Counted from the first letter of the stretch, positions 48,603 through 58,828 are shown. The stretch: DNA of 64,000 nt from Actinomadura luteofluorescens (GCF_013409365.1 NZ_JACCBA010000001.1:6696001-6760000); one strand, 5' to 3'. Notes: generated from the sequence alone by a model not told the origin. Program-made: numbers and translations.

Positions 48603-50658
48603 CGCACTGCGCAAGCAGGAACGTGAGGGTGTCGGCGGTGAGGTCTGCTGAGCGGGTTACGGAGCGGGCGGCGTGGCCTACTTCGGGTTCGTCGCGTAGG
48701 AGGATCGGGGCTTCGGAGGTGGTGGCGTGCTGGAGGGCGGCGCACATCTTGCGGGCGTGGAGGGGGTCCACTCGGGTGTCGCTGCCGAACGTCGTGAACA
48801 GGACGGCCGGGTAGGCGGTGCCGGGGTGGACGTGGTGGTAGGGCGAGTAGCCGATGAGCCAGCCGAATTCCTCGGGGTCGTCGGCCGTCCCGTACTCGTC
48901 GTTCCATGTCTGGCCGAGGCCGAAGCGCTCGTAGCGGACCATGTCCAGGAGCGGCGCCGAGCACACGACCGCCCGGTAGAGGTCGGGGCGCTGGGTGAGG
49001 GCGGCGCCGACGAGGAGGCCGCCGTTGGAGCCGCCGGAGATCGCGAGCTGGGCGGGCGTGGTGAGGCCGTCCGCGATCAGCTTCTCGGCGGCGGCGTGGA
49101 AGTCGTCGAAGACGTTCTGCTTGCGGTCCCGCATGCCGGCGCGGTGCCACTGCTCGCCTTCCTCGGAGCCACCGCGCAGGTTGGCGACCGCGTAGACGCC
49201 GCCCGCCTCGACCCACGCGAGGATGCTCGCCGAGTAGGACGGCGTGAGCGAGATGTTGAACCCGCCGTAGCCGTAGAGGATCGCGGGGCGCGGCCCGGTC
49301 AGGCCCGGACGGGACGCGACGAGCATGCGCACCTCGGTGCCGTCGCGGGAGGTGTAGGCGACCTGGCGCGTCTCGATCTCGGGGACGTCGACCGTGCCGG
49401 GCGCCGACGCCCACGGTGTCGTCTCTCCGGTGCGCGCGTCGTAGCGCAGGACCGCCGAGGGGGTCACGTGGTCGGTGTAGCCGAACCAGGCCTCGTGCCC
49501 GCCTTCGGGCCGCTCGACGATGCCGCCGATGGAACCGAGGCCGGGGGTCGGGACGGTGCCGAGCCGCTCCCCGGAGGCCAGGTCGTGCACGGTGATCTCG
49601 CTGATCGCGTGGCGCGTCCATCCGGCGAGCAGGACCGGGCGCTCCAGGCCGTCGAGGATCGCGAAGTCGGTGAGGACGGCCTCGGGGTCCTGGGGGAGGA
49701 GGTCCCGCCACGTCCCGTAGGAGAGGTCGGACGGGTCGGCGACGCACAGCCGGGACCGGGGCGCGTCGCGGTCGGTGAAGACGTAGGCGCGACCGTCGCG
49801 GCCCACGTGGATGCCGGTGGAGGCGTCGATGCCCTCCTGCACGGACCGCAGCGCGGGCGCCTCGGGGGAGGACGAGGTCAGGTCGGCGATCCACAGGTCG
49901 TTGCGGGGCGCGGTGCCCTGCGACGCGGAGATCGTGAGCCAGCGGCCGTCGCGGCTGACGCCGACCCCGTAGTAGTTGGTCTTGTCCATGTCCGCGCCGA
50001 AGACCAGGACGTCGTGGGTGTCGGGTTCGGTGCCGACGCGGTGCAGGTAGACGCGCCGGTGGTACTGCTCCTCGCCCGGCGGGACGTCCTGGGCGGGCAG
50101 CCGGCGCGTGTAGTAGTACGCCTCGCCGCCGGGCAGCCAGGCCACCGAGGAGTACCGGGCCCGGTCGATCGGCCCCTCCACCCGGTCGCCCGTCGCGACG
50201 TCGATGACGTACAGCAGCGACTCCTCGTCGCCGCCGGTGGACACCTTGTACGCCAGGAGGCGGCCCTCCTTGTCGGGCTGCCAGCCGTCCAGCGTCGTCG
50301 TCCCGGCGGGGTCGAGGGCCATCGGGTCGACGAGGACGCGCTCGGATCCGTCGGGGTCCACGGTGTGGAGCACCGGGTGCTCCTGGTCGGCGGAGCGGCG
50401 GGTGAAGAAGCGCCGCTCGCCCCGCCACACGGGGGCCCCGACGCTGCCGGCGCCGAGCAGTTCGAGCAGGCGGGCCCGCAGCGCGTCCCGGCCCGGCAGG
50501 GCGTCCATGATCTTGTGGAAGAGCCCGTCCTGCGCGGCGCGCCACTCGCCGGTCTCGGCGCTGTCCGGATCCTCCAGCCAGCGGTAGGGGTCGGCGACCC
50601 GGTGGCCGTGGATGTCCTCGACGATGTCCAGGCGCTGCGCGGACGGATACTGCGTCAT
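48460..50658 (-). CDS. Prolyl oligopeptidase family serine peptidase (S9A)
   Basis: This is a 732-residue cytoplasmic S9A peptidase. The N-terminal seven-bladed propeller spans about 70-410, and the catalytic alpha/beta hydrolase domain includes [15 protein letters not shown]. The nucleophile is Ser544 in [11 protein letters not shown], the catalytic Asp is in [11 protein letters not shown], and the catalytic His is in PEVGHAAR. The natural C-terminus of the family would lie near FLLAQCG (about residue 686). The last 46 residues come from an intergenic repeat and are probably a recent extension. It cleaves short peptides after proline. Confidence 0.93.
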   Translation of the reverse strand: MTQYPSAQRLDIVEDIHGHRVADPYRWLEDPDSAETGEWRAAQDGLFHKIMDALPGRDALRARLLELLGAGSVGAPVWRGERRFFTRRSADQEHPVLHTVDPDGSERVLVDPMALDPAGTTTLDGWQPDKEGRLLAYKVSTGGDEESLLYVIDVATGDRVEGPIDRARYSSVAWLPGGEAYYYTRRLPAQDVPPGEEQYHRRVYLHRVGTEPDTHDVLVFGADMDKTNYYGVGVSRDGRWLTISASQGTAPRNDLWIADLTSSSPEAPALRSVQEGIDASTGIHVGRDGRAYVFTDRDAPRSRLCVADPSDLSYGTWRDLLPQDPEAVLTDFAILDGLERPVLLAGWTRHAISEITVHDLASGERLGTVPTPGLGSIGGIVERPEGGHEAWFGYTDHVTPSAVLRYDARTGETTPWASAPGTVDVPEIETRQVAYTSRDGTEVRMLVASRPGLTGPRPAILYGYGGFNISLTPSYSASILAWVEAGGVYAVANLRGGSEEGEQWHRAGMRDRKQNVFDDFHAAAEKLIADGLTTPAQLAISGGSNGGLLVGAALTQRPDLYRAVVCSAPLLDMVRYERFGLGQTWNDEYGTADDPEEFGWLIGYSPYHHVHPGTAYPAVLFTTFGSDTRVDPLHARKMCAALQHATTSEAPILLRDEPEVGHAARSVTRSADLTADTLTFLLAQCGPLPGPEGPPSSGTAGDRWHRSDSPGGSLRDQVLASREPAFGRDRDH

Positions 50659-50813
50659 GAATGAACTGTATTGGGCGTTAAGCGCTGGCCGGCCCAGTAC
50701 TCCCCGCGGGTTCCGTGTTCGAGCGGGTGTGCGGTGGGGGATTATTGGGGTAGCGGACGACCTCCCTCAGACGCCACACTGATTATGGTCGGTTCGCCCC
50801 TGGGGAGGTCCTC

Positions 50814-50921
50814 ATGGCGAGTGCGCAGGTGCCGGAGACGATAATCGGGCCTCGGTGGGAGGCGCGCTGCGCCGCGACCACCGGGGCGATCAGGCAGTGC
50901 GGCCCGGCGGAGGGCGTCTGA
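50814..50921 (+). CDS. Small leader ORF (35 aa) coupled to HNH endonuclease gene
   Basis: An ATG at 50814 is preceded by GGGGAGG at the ideal distance and opens 35 codons (begins MASAQVPETIIG, ends GPAEGV). The stop TGA overlaps the HNH start as TGATG. The Shine-Dalgarno is stronger than that of most genes here. It is either a real micro-protein or a translational-coupling leader. No similarity is recognised. Confidence 0.6.
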   Translation: MASAQVPETIIGPRWEARCAATTGAIRQCGPAEGV

Positions 50922-51430
50922 TGCGACAGGTCCTCCTCCTGAACGCGACGTACGAACCCCTCACCACGCTGCCTCTGCGGAGGGCGGTCTGCCTCGTGCT
51001 TCGCGAGAAGGCGGAGATCGTCCATCACGACACCTCGGGTGACGTGCTCCATTCGGCCACGATGACGGTCGAGATCCCGTCCGTCATCCGGCTCCGCCGC
51101 TACGTCCGCATCCCGTTCCGGACCCGCGTGCCCCTGACCCGCGCGGCGCTGATGCGCCGCGACAACTTCCGCTGCGTCTACTGCGGCCGCCGCGCCGAGA
51201 CGATCGACCATGTCCATCCGCGCAGCCGGGGCGGCAAGCACGTCTGGGAGAACTGCGTGGCCTCCTGCATGACGTGCAACCACAGCAAGGCCGACCGGCT
51301 GCTGTCGGAGCTGGGCTGGACGCTCAGCATCACCCCGGCCGTTCCGAGAGGGGCGCACTGGCGGCTCATCGGCCTCGTCCACGACGGCGATCCGCAGTGG
51401 GCCGCCTACGTCACCGAGCCCGCGGCCTGA
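50921..51430 (+). CDS. HNH endonuclease
   Basis: This is a 169-residue HNH nuclease of the widespread actinobacterial type. The N-terminal part is VLLLNATYEPLTTLPLRRAVCLVLREKAE, followed by the HNH core with zinc-type CVYCG, DHVHPRSRGGKHVWENCVASCMTCNHSKADR. The start ATG is one base inside the TGA of the leader ORF and has GGAGGG nearby. It is a housekeeping-conserved protein of uncertain substrate. An FmdB-like zinc ribbon gene follows 31 bp downstream. Confidence 0.93.
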   Translation: MRQVLLLNATYEPLTTLPLRRAVCLVLREKAEIVHHDTSGDVLHSATMTVEIPSVIRLRRYVRIPFRTRVPLTRAALMRRDNFRCVYCGRRAETIDHVHPRSRGGKHVWENCVASCMTCNHSKADRLLSELGWTLSITPAVPRGAHWRLIGLVHDGDPQWAAYVTEPAA

Positions 51431-51461
51431 CGCGCACACCCGGGGGACGTATCCTGGGTGC

Positions 51462-51680
51462 GTGCCTCGCTATGACTACCGCTGCCGCGCGTGCGGGTCG
51501 ACCTTCGAGGTCTCCCGCCCGATGATCAACTCGTCCGACCCGGCCCCGTGCCCGGCCGGCCACGACGACACCGTCAAGCTCCTGTCCACGGTCGCCGTCA
51601 CCGGCACCTCCCGTGGCGGAGCGCCCCAGCCGCCGCCGAGCGGGGGCGGGGGCTGCTGCGGCGGGGGCTGCTGCTCCTGA
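51462..51680 (+). CDS. FmdB family zinc ribbon protein
   Basis: This is a 72-residue protein beginning MPRYDYRCRACGSTFEVSRP, with the second pair of zinc cysteines replaced by CPAGH in this copy. It ends in a Gly/Cys-rich tail (GGGGCCGGGCCS) typical of actinomycete members. The start is GTG. It is probably a small regulatory or nucleic-acid-associated zinc ribbon of unknown role. Confidence 0.9.
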   Translation: MPRYDYRCRACGSTFEVSRPMINSSDPAPCPAGHDDTVKLLSTVAVTGTSRGGAPQPPPSGGGGCCGGGCCS

Positions 51681-51684
51681 CCGG

Positions 51685-52032
51685 TCACCCGGCCTGGGCC
51701 GCGCGCAGCGCCCGGCCGGTCGCGGCGACGTCGTAGTTCGGCGGGACGCCCTGGAGCAGCACGGTGGTGCCGGGGATGTTGTCGGCGCGCATCGCGAGGA
51801 TCTTCTGATAGGCGTCCGAGGCGTACCAGTCGCGGGCCTTGTCCATGTCGGGGAACTCGATGATGACGTAGGCGCCCTCGAACGGGCCTTCGAGCACCTC
51901 GGTCTCGCTGGCGTGCACGATGAAGCGGCCGCCGAACGGGTCCATGGTCTCCTGGATGCGCTCCATGTAGACGAAGACGTCGTCGTGTAGCGGCGGCTGG
52001 GGGGTCATGTAGGCGAGGGCGTAGGCGGTCAT
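51685..52032 (-). CDS. DUF1330 family protein
   Basis: This is a 115-residue small ferredoxin-like-fold protein of the DUF1330 family, with YMERIQETMDPFGGRFIVHAS, VLEGPFEGAYVIIEFPDMDKARDWYASDAYQKI and RADNIPGTTVLLQGV. A Shine-Dalgarno AAGGAG precedes the ATG. The function is unknown; members resemble small monooxygenase-like alpha/beta barrels. Confidence 0.92.
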   Translation of the reverse strand: MTAYALAYMTPQPPLHDDVFVYMERIQETMDPFGGRFIVHASETEVLEGPFEGAYVIIEFPDMDKARDWYASDAYQKILAMRADNIPGTTVLLQGVPPNYDVAATGRALRAAQAG

Positions 52033-52108
52033 CGCGTTCTCCTTGGTGGTGGGGCCGGGCTGGTTCGCCCGACACCCACCACTTTGCCCTGGACGGGGAA
52101 TGGAGGCG

Positions 52109-52125
52109 ATTACCCGCCGGGTAAT
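52109..52125. terminator. Perfect short palindrome downstream of ilvD
   Basis: ATTACCC-GCC-GGGTAAT is a 7-bp perfect inverted repeat just past the ilvD stop, possibly a terminator or processing site. No U tract follows. Confidence 0.4.
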
Positions 52126-52127
52126 GC

Positions 52128-53990
52128 TCAGCCGTTCAGGCGGTCGAGCTGGGAGACGTCGCGCGCGGCGCCGGTCGAGGCGGACGTGGCCATCGCGGCG
52201 TAGGCCCGCAGGGCGGCGCTGACCGGGCGGTTGCGGTCGCGGGGCCGGTAGCCGCCGAGGTCGGCGAGCAGCTTCTCGCGGCGGATCTCCAGCTCGTCGG
52301 CCGGGACGTCCAGCTCCAGGACGCGGTTCGGGATGTCGATCACGATGCGGTCGCCGTCCTCGGCGAGGGCGATGATCCCGCCGCCCGCGGCCTCGGGGGA
52401 GGCGTGCCCGATGGACAGCCCGGACGTGCCGCCGGAGAACCGGCCGTCGGTGATCAGCGCGCACGCCTTGCCGAGCCCGCGGCCCTTGAGGAAGCTCGTC
52501 GGGTAGAGCATCTCCTGCATGCCGGGCCCGCCCTTCGGGCCCTCGTAGCGGATCACGACGACGTCGCCGGCCTTGACCTTCCCGCCGAGGATGCCCTCGA
52601 CGGCGTCGTCCTGCGACTCGAAGACGACGGCGGGGCCGGTGAAGGTCCACAGCTCCTCGTCCACCCCGGCGGTCTTGACGATCGCGCCGTCGGGGGCGAT
52701 GTTGCCGCGCAGGACGGCCAGGCCGCCGTCGGCGGTGTAGGCGTGCTCGGTGGAGCGGATGCAGCCGTTCTCGCGGTCGAGGTCGAGCGACTCCCAGCGG
52801 GCGCTCTGCGAGAACGCCGAGGTGCTGCGCACGCCGCCGGGCGCCGCGTGGAACAGCTCGACGGCCTCCGGCAGGACGTCGGGGGAGAGGACGTCCCACT
52901 TGGCGAGGAACTCGTCGAGGGACGCGGAGTGGACCGAGTGCGCCGACGCGTTCAGCAGGCCGGCGCGGTTCAGTTCGCCCAGCAGCGCCGGGATGCCGCC
53001 CGCGCGGTGGCAGTCCTCGACGTGGTACTTGCCGGTGGCGGGGGCCAGCTTGCAGACGCACGGGACGCGGCGGGAGATCGCGTCGATGTCGGTGAGCCCG
53101 AAGTCGACGCCGCCCTCGGTGGCGGCGGCGAGCAGGTGCAGGATCGTGTTGGTGGAGCCGCCCATCGCGACGTCGAGGACCATGGCGTTCTCGAACGCCT
53201 CGCGGGTGGCGATGTTCAGCGGCAGGACGGACTCGTCATCGCCGTCGTAGTACCGCTTGGCGACCTCGACGACGGTGCGGCCGGCGTCCTCGTAGAGGCG
53301 GCGGCGGGCGGTGTGGGTGGCCAGCACGGTGCCGTTGCCGGGCAGCGCCAGCCCGATCGCCTCGGTGAGGCAGTTCATCGAGTTGGCGGTGAACATGCCC
53401 GAGCAGGACCCGCAGGTCGGGCAGGCGCTCTCCTCCATCTCCAGCAGCTTGTCCTCCGGCAGGGAGGAGTCGGCGGAGGCGATGATCGGGTCGATCAGGT
53501 CGAGCTTGTTGCCGCCCATGACGCCCTCGACGGGCTTGCCGGCCTCCATCGGGCCGCCGGAGACGAACACGGTCGGGATGTTCAGGCGCAGCGCGGCCAG
53601 CAGCATCCCCGGGGTGATCTTGTCGCAGTTGGACACGCAGACCAGGGCGTCGGCGCAGTGCGCGTTGACCATGTACTCGATCGCGTCGGCGATCACCTCG
53701 CGGGACGGCAGCGAGTACAGCATGCCGTCGTGGCCCATCGCGATGCCGTCGTCGACGGCGATGGTGTTGAACTCGCGGGGCACGCCGCCGGCCTCCCGGA
53801 CGGCGCCGGCGACGACCTTGCCGACCTCGTCGAGGTGGACGTGGCCGGGCACGAACTGGGTGAAGCTGTTGGCCACCGCGACGATCGGCTTGCCGAAGTC
53901 CTCGCGTTCCACGCCGCTGGCCCGCATGAGCGCGCGGGCGCCCGCCATGTTCCTGCCATGGGTGACCGTGCGTGACCTGAGCGGTGGCAT
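52128..53990 (-). CDS. ilvD: Dihydroxy-acid dehydratase
   Basis: This is a 620-residue IlvD, converting 2,3-dihydroxy-acids to 2-keto-acids in branched-chain amino acid synthesis. Family motifs are [29 protein letters not shown] (cluster cysteines), [14 protein letters not shown] and a C-terminal [15 protein letters not shown]...TDGRFSGG. The ATG at 53990 follows GAGGTCGAAG; a longer frame exists but lacks conservation. No other branched-chain gene is adjacent; the TPP enzyme at 15327 is about 35 kb away. Confidence 0.97.
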   Translation of the reverse strand: MPPLRSRTVTHGRNMAGARALMRASGVEREDFGKPIVAVANSFTQFVPGHVHLDEVGKVVAGAVREAGGVPREFNTIAVDDGIAMGHDGMLYSLPSREVIADAIEYMVNAHCADALVCVSNCDKITPGMLLAALRLNIPTVFVSGGPMEAGKPVEGVMGGNKLDLIDPIIASADSSLPEDKLLEMEESACPTCGSCSGMFTANSMNCLTEAIGLALPGNGTVLATHTARRRLYEDAGRTVVEVAKRYYDGDDESVLPLNIATREAFENAMVLDVAMGGSTNTILHLLAAATEGGVDFGLTDIDAISRRVPCVCKLAPATGKYHVEDCHRAGGIPALLGELNRAGLLNASAHSVHSASLDEFLAKWDVLSPDVLPEAVELFHAAPGGVRSTSAFSQSARWESLDLDRENGCIRSTEHAYTADGGLAVLRGNIAPDGAIVKTAGVDEELWTFTGPAVVFESQDDAVEGILGGKVKAGDVVVIRYEGPKGGPGMQEMLYPTSFLKGRGLGKACALITDGRFSGGTSGLSIGHASPEAAGGGIIALAEDGDRIVIDIPNRVLELDVPADELEIRREKLLADLGGYRPRDRNRPVSAALRAYAAMATSASTGAARDVSQLDRLNG

Positions 53991-54171
53991 CTTCGACCTC
54001 TCCAAACCTGTGACGTGCGGGGACGACGGGCCGCGCATGGTTCGGCGTGGGCGGGCGGGTCGCCTGGAAGGGTACGCGCAGCGGCGGATCGCGGCGCTGC
54101 CGCCGGCTCAGCGGAGGTCGCGCCCGGGCCGGCCCGTGACCTCCGATGCTACCAACCCGCCGGAGGGCAGG

Positions 54172-54202
54172 AAAAAAGCCGGGACGGCGGTGTCCCGGCT
54201 TT
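54172..54202 (-). terminator. Rho-independent terminator of NERD gene
   Basis: An 11-bp perfect stem AAAGCCGGGAC with its complement and a 6-nt loop is followed on the minus strand by TTTTTT. It serves the gene at 54240-55052. Confidence 0.9.
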
Positions 54203-54239
54203 GCGGCGGGCGGCCCGGGAAAGGGGGCCGCCCTCGCCC

Positions 54240-55052
54240 TCAGTCGGGGTACTTCGGCGGCAGGGACTCCTCGGCCGCCTGGAAGATGCGCTGGACGTCG
54301 CCGTCGGTGAGGATCTTCGGGCGGCGGCGCAGGTACGAGCGCGCCCGGTTGCCCGCGTAGACGTCGACGTCGCGCACCCGCATGACCTTCCACGGGATGG
54401 ACGGGCCGTAGATCGCCACGGACGGCTGCACCGGCACGTCGAAGCCGACCTGCTCGGCGAGGATCATGCTCGCCATCTGGGCCTCCCAGCGCGCCTCGTC
54501 CAGCCGGTCCTTCTTGTTGAAGGGGCCGTGGAAGAGCTTGAGGTGGGACATGGTGCGCACGGGGAGGCGCTTGTCCCACTTCTCCGAGTCGATGGCGTAG
54601 ACGCCGCTCGGCCCGATGACCAGGTGGTCGATCCGCCCGTCGCTGACGCCCTCGTCGTCGCGGGGGACGGCCCGCGCGTGCAGCACGAGGTATCCGTTGC
54701 GCCGCAGGGACTTGAGCTGCCGCTCGGTGCGCCGTTCGGCCGCCGAGGACTTCTGCCAGGCGGTGACGGTGGAGCTCTTGCGGGACAGCCGCACGTAGTC
54801 GCCGATGACGACGAGCACCGCGACGGTCAGGCCGAGCCGCCAGCTCGTCAGCATGAGCGCGGCGGCGCCGGCGAGGACGGCCGCGCCGATCCGGTACGCC
54901 CAGCGGCGGATCTTGGGATCGTCGAGCGCCGCCGCGGCGGCGCTGCCCTCCAGCCGCTCCTTCACCGGTGTCTGGTCATCGTGTTCACGCGCCTCCTCGG
55001 ACTCGGGTCGCGCCCTGGCATTCTGCGTGTTGCCCCGCTCCATGGTCGCCAT
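54240..55052 (-). CDS. Membrane-anchored nuclease-related (NERD) domain protein
   Basis: This is a 270-residue protein. A charged N-terminal tail is followed by two membrane helices (about residues 55-72 and 75-93), then the NERD domain (AERRTERQLKSL, RNGYLVLHARAVP, RIDHLVIGPSGVYAIDSEKWDKRLPV). Its core Asp and Glu-x-Lys-like residues match restriction-like nuclease-related proteins. The start is ATG 55052 near GGAG; a longer frame to 55253 lacks support. The target is unknown. NERD proteins often associate with DNA processing; this one is membrane-bound and faces the cytoplasm by prediction. Confidence 0.85.
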   Translation of the reverse strand: MATMERGNTQNARARPESEEAREHDDQTPVKERLEGSAAAAALDDPKIRRWAYRIGAAVLAGAAALMLTSWRLGLTVAVLVVIGDYVRLSRKSSTVTAWQKSSAAERRTERQLKSLRRNGYLVLHARAVPRDDEGVSDGRIDHLVIGPSGVYAIDSEKWDKRLPVRTMSHLKLFHGPFNKKDRLDEARWEAQMASMILAEQVGFDVPVQPSVAIYGPSIPWKVMRVRDVDVYAGNRARSYLRRRPKILTDGDVQRIFQAAEESLPPKYPD

Positions 55053-55238
55053 GGTGACGCTCCGTGTTCCTTTCCCTTCGGGGGCATGATCCTCCGTGCG
55101 CAGAGTAATCATCGGGAGGGTGGGCGACCAGTCATGCCGGGTTAATGTTTTGTCGCCCCACGTCAGTGATTCTCTTACGGCACGGTCGGGTAGGCCAGTA
55201 TTAATCTCCTTCCGCCGCTGCTGTCGTGTGTGCCCTCT

Positions 55239-55267
55239 TTGATGCCCGCGCACACGGCGTCTAGCGT
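55239..55267 (+). promoter_or_regulatory. Predicted promoter giving a leaderless amidase mRNA
   Basis: TTGATG (55239-55244), a 17-bp spacer and TAGCGT (55262-55267) match the housekeeping consensus. The expected transcription start (~55274-55276) coincides with the GTG at 55276, and no Shine-Dalgarno is visible. Confidence 0.6.
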
Positions 55268-55275
55268 TCCGGATC

Positions 55276-56700
55276 GTGACACAGATTCATGACCTCAGCG
55301 CCACCCGTATGGCCGCCGCCGTCCGTGCCCGGGACGTGTCCCCGGTCGAGCTCGCCGACCATTACCTGGCCCGCATCGAACGTCTGAACGAGCAGGTGGG
55401 CGCCTACGTGACGGTCACCGCCGAGCGCGCCCGCGAGGAGGCGCGCCGCGCCGAGAAGGCGGTGCTGGAGGCCGGCGACCCGGCGGAGCTGCCGCCGCTG
55501 CACGGCGTCCCGGTGCCGATCAAGGACCTGAACATGGTGAACGGCGTCCGGATGACGTTCGGCTCGGCGGTCTACTCCGAGCTGACCGGGTTCGCCGACG
55601 ACCACGTGGTGGCCAGGCTGGCGGCGGCGGGGACGGTGCTCCTCGGCAAGACCGCGACCCCCGAGTTCGGACTGCCCTGCTACACCGAGGGAGCCGTGTC
55701 GCCCCCGGCCCGCACGCCGTGGGACCCGTCCCGGTCGGCCGGCGGGTCGAGCGGCGGCGCGGCGGCGGCGGTCGCGTCCGGGCTGGCGCCGATCGCGCAG
55801 GGCAGCGACGGCGGCGGCTCGATCCGGATCCCGAGCAGCGTGTGCGGGCTGTTCGGGATCAAGCCGACCCGCGGCCGGGTCTCGCAGGGGCCGGTCATCC
55901 CCGACCTGTTCGGGCTCTCCACCAACGGGCCGATCGCGCGCACCGTCCGCGACGCCGCCCTCATGCTGGACGTCATGGCGGGCCACATGCCGGGCGACCT
56001 GTACCGGGCGCCGGAGGCGGACGGGCCGTTCCTCGCCCGCGCGGACCGCGCGCCGGGCCGGTTGCGGATCGCGCGGAGCCTCCAGCCGCCGGTGCCGGAC
56101 GTCGAGGTCCACCCCGACTGCGTCGCCGCCTACGAGGACGCGTCGGCGCTCCTGGAGGAGCTGGGCCACGAGGTCGTGGAGCTGCCGCAGGTGCTCGGCT
56201 CCGACCTCGTCCCGCACTTCGCGACGCTGTGGGGGGTAATGGCGACGATGACGCCCGTCCCCGAGGGGGGCGAGGACAAGCTCCAGCCGTTGACCCGCTG
56301 GCTGCGCGGGTTCGGCGAGAGGACGACGGCGCCGCAGCTGTTCCAGGCCCACGCGGCGCTGCAGGGCGCGCTGCGCGCCGCGTTCCCGGTGATGGACGAG
56401 TTCGACGCGATCCTGCACCCCACCCTCGCCATGCCGCCCGTGCCGGTCGGGTACTTCCACGACCAGGACCCGGAGGAGAACTTCCGGCGGCAGACGCACT
56501 TCACCCCGTTCTGCGCCATGTACAACATCTCGGGGCAGCCCGCGGTGAACGTCCCGCTGCACTGGAACGGCGACGGCCTGCCCATCGGGGTCATGCTCGC
56601 CGGGCCGCTCGGCGCGGAGGGCACGCTGATCTCGCTGTCCGCGCAGCTGGAGGAGGCCCGCCCCTGGATCGGCCGCACGCCGCCGGTCTGGACGGCGTGA
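55276..56700 (+). CDS. Amidase (amidase signature family)
   Basis: This is a 474-residue amidase. The Ser-cisSer-Lys triad elements are PIKDLN (Lys ~82), GGSSGGAAAAVASG and GSDGGGSIRIPSS. The start ATRMAAAVRARDVSPVELADHYLARIERLN and the NVPLHWNGDGLPIGVML segment are also typical. It hydrolyses an amide, exact substrate unknown. It is GTG-started and probably translated from a leaderless mRNA. The malQ gene follows in the same direction with a 28-bp gap. Confidence 0.93.
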   Translation: MTQIHDLSATRMAAAVRARDVSPVELADHYLARIERLNEQVGAYVTVTAERAREEARRAEKAVLEAGDPAELPPLHGVPVPIKDLNMVNGVRMTFGSAVYSELTGFADDHVVARLAAAGTVLLGKTATPEFGLPCYTEGAVSPPARTPWDPSRSAGGSSGGAAAAVASGLAPIAQGSDGGGSIRIPSSVCGLFGIKPTRGRVSQGPVIPDLFGLSTNGPIARTVRDAALMLDVMAGHMPGDLYRAPEADGPFLARADRAPGRLRIARSLQPPVPDVEVHPDCVAAYEDASALLEELGHEVVELPQVLGSDLVPHFATLWGVMATMTPVPEGGEDKLQPLTRWLRGFGERTTAPQLFQAHAALQGALRAAFPVMDEFDAILHPTLAMPPVPVGYFHDQDPEENFRRQTHFTPFCAMYNISGQPAVNVPLHWNGDGLPIGVMLAGPLGAEGTLISLSAQLEEARPWIGRTPPVWTA

Positions 56701-56728
56701 CGCGACCCGCACCGGGCATGGTGCAGGC

Positions 56729-58828
56729 GTGGCTGACGACGAACTGATCAGACTGGCCGGGCACCACGGCGTCGCGACGCGCTACGAGGACTGGCGGGGA
56801 CGGGAGACGGCGGTCTCGCGCGACACGCTCGCCGCCGTCCTCGCGGCGCTCGGGGTGGACGCCTCGACCCCCTCCTCCGTCCGGGCGGAGCTCGAACGGC
56901 ACCGGGACCGGGCGCGGGAACTGCCGCCGGCCGTCGTCGTCCGCCGGGCCGGCGCCGGCACCGCGGGCCGGATCCGCGCGGCGCTCGGCGGGCACCTGGA
57001 CGCCGGCGCCGAGGTGGAGATCGAGTCCGGCACGGACGAGGTCCTGGCGCCGCGCGCTCATGTGCCGCCCGCCGAGCGCTCCTTCGAGCCGCTGGACGGG
57101 CTCGCGGACGTCCCGCCCGGCTGGCGCGGCCTGCGCGTCCGGAACGGCACGCGGACGCGGTACACGCAGCTGCTGGTGGCGCCCGGCGCGCTGACGCCGC
57201 CGCCCAGGATGTGGGGGTTCACGGCGCAGCTGTACTCGGTGCGGTCCGCCGCGTCGTGGGGCCTCGGAGACCTGCGCGACCTGGCGGATCTCGCGGACTG
57301 GAGCGGGCGGGAGCTCGGCGCGGGCTTCGTGCTGGTCAACCCGCTGCACGCGACCGAGCCGGTCGCGCCGGTCGGGGCGTCGCCGTACTCGCCGATGAGC
57401 CGCCGCTTCCCCTCGCCGCTCTACCTGCGGATCGAGGACATGCCGGAGTACGCGGACCTGCCCGCCGCGGACCGGGAGCGTTTCGCGGCCCTCGCCGCCG
57501 GGCTGCGCGCCCGGGAGGGCCTGCTGGACAGGGACGCGGTGTGGGCCGCGAAGCTGGAGGCCCTGGAGGCGATGTACGGCCGGCGCCGGGACCGCGACCC
57601 GCGGTTCGAGGAGTTCCGGCGGAGGGAGGGCGCCGCGCTCGCGAGCTTCGCGACGTGGTGCGCCATCAGCGAGGAGCAGGGCACCACGGACTGGCGGCGC
57701 TGGCCGTCCGGGCTGCGGGGCGCCCACGACCACGGCGTGGTGGACGCGCCCCGGTACCACGCCCGCGCCGGCTTTCACGAGTGGCTCCAGTGGAGGCTGG
57801 ACGGGCAGCTCGCGGCGGCGCAGCGCGCGGCCCGGGACGCGGGGATGCCCCTCGGGGTCATCCACGACCTGGCGGTCGGGGTGCCGCACGGCAGCGCCGA
57901 CGCCTGGATGTACAGCGCCTCCTGCGCGGCCGGGATGAGCGTCGGGGCGCCCCCGGACGAGTTCAACCAGCGCGGGCAGGACTGGGGGCAGCAGCCGTGG
58001 CGGCCGGGCGCGCTCGCCCTCGACGGCTACCGGCCGTTCCGCGAGATGGCCGCCGCCGCGCTGCGGCACGCCGGGGGGATCCGCCTGGACCACGCCATGC
58101 AGGTGTCGCGGCTGTGGTGGGTGCCCGAGGGGGCGTCCCCCGCCGACGGCACCTACGTCCGCTACGACCGCGACGCCCTGCTCGGCTCGCTGTCCTGGGA
58201 GGCCGAGCGCTTCGGCGCCGTGGTCGTCGGGGAGGATCTCGGCACCGTCGAGCCGGAGGTCCGGGTGGCGCTGGCCGACAGCGGCGTCCTCGGCACGTCC
58301 CTGCTCTGGTTCGAGCGGGACGGGCGGGGCCGGCCCAAGCCGCCGGACCGGTGGCGGGAGCTGTCCCTGGCGACCGTCGGCACCCACGACATGCCGCCGA
58401 TCACCGGGTTCGTGCACGGCGACCACATCGACCTGCGCGACCGCCTCGGGCTGCTGACCCGTCCCCGGGCCGAGGAGGAGGACGACCACCGCCGCCAGCT
58501 GGCCGACTGGCTCGCCGTGCTGCACGCCGAGGGACTGCTCTCCGCCGAGCCGGCCGAGGTCGTGCGGGCGCTGGCGGACGGCTCCGCCGCCCACGACGAG
58601 GAGATCGTCACCGCGCTGCAGGAGTTCCTGACCCGCACCCCGGCCCGGCTCATCGGCATCTCCCTGGCCGACGCCGTGGGCGAGCGCCGCACGCAGAACC
58701 AGCCGGGCACCGTCGACGAGTACCCGAACTGGCGCGTTCCGCTCGGGGACGCGGAGGGCCGCCCCGTCCTCCTGGAGGATCTCAGGGCCCGCGGCGCGCT
58801 CCGGCTCTTCAGGCGAGCGAGGACGTGA
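56729..58828 (+). CDS. malQ: 4-alpha-glucanotransferase
   Basis: This is a 699-residue GH77 amylomaltase with an actinobacterial N-terminal extension (about 1-150). The nucleophile is Asp454 in GGIRLDHAMQ, the acid/base is Glu502 in VVGEDLGTV and the third acid is Asp554 in VGTHDMPPITGF. QLYSVRSAASWGLGDLRDL and a terminal QNQPGTVDEYPNWRVPL are classic MalQ motifs. It disproportionates maltodextrins. The start is GTG. Its last 20 bp overlap the convergent unknown gene. Confidence 0.95.
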   Translation: MADDELIRLAGHHGVATRYEDWRGRETAVSRDTLAAVLAALGVDASTPSSVRAELERHRDRARELPPAVVVRRAGAGTAGRIRAALGGHLDAGAEVEIESGTDEVLAPRAHVPPAERSFEPLDGLADVPPGWRGLRVRNGTRTRYTQLLVAPGALTPPPRMWGFTAQLYSVRSAASWGLGDLRDLADLADWSGRELGAGFVLVNPLHATEPVAPVGASPYSPMSRRFPSPLYLRIEDMPEYADLPAADRERFAALAAGLRAREGLLDRDAVWAAKLEALEAMYGRRRDRDPRFEEFRRREGAALASFATWCAISEEQGTTDWRRWPSGLRGAHDHGVVDAPRYHARAGFHEWLQWRLDGQLAAAQRAARDAGMPLGVIHDLAVGVPHGSADAWMYSASCAAGMSVGAPPDEFNQRGQDWGQQPWRPGALALDGYRPFREMAAAALRHAGGIRLDHAMQVSRLWWVPEGASPADGTYVRYDRDALLGSLSWEAERFGAVVVGEDLGTVEPEVRVALADSGVLGTSLLWFERDGRGRPKPPDRWRELSLATVGTHDMPPITGFVHGDHIDLRDRLGLLTRPRAEEEDDHRRQLADWLAVLHAEGLLSAEPAEVVRALADGSAAHDEEIVTALQEFLTRTPARLIGISLADAVGERRTQNQPGTVDEYPNWRVPLGDAEGRPVLLEDLRARGALRLFRRART

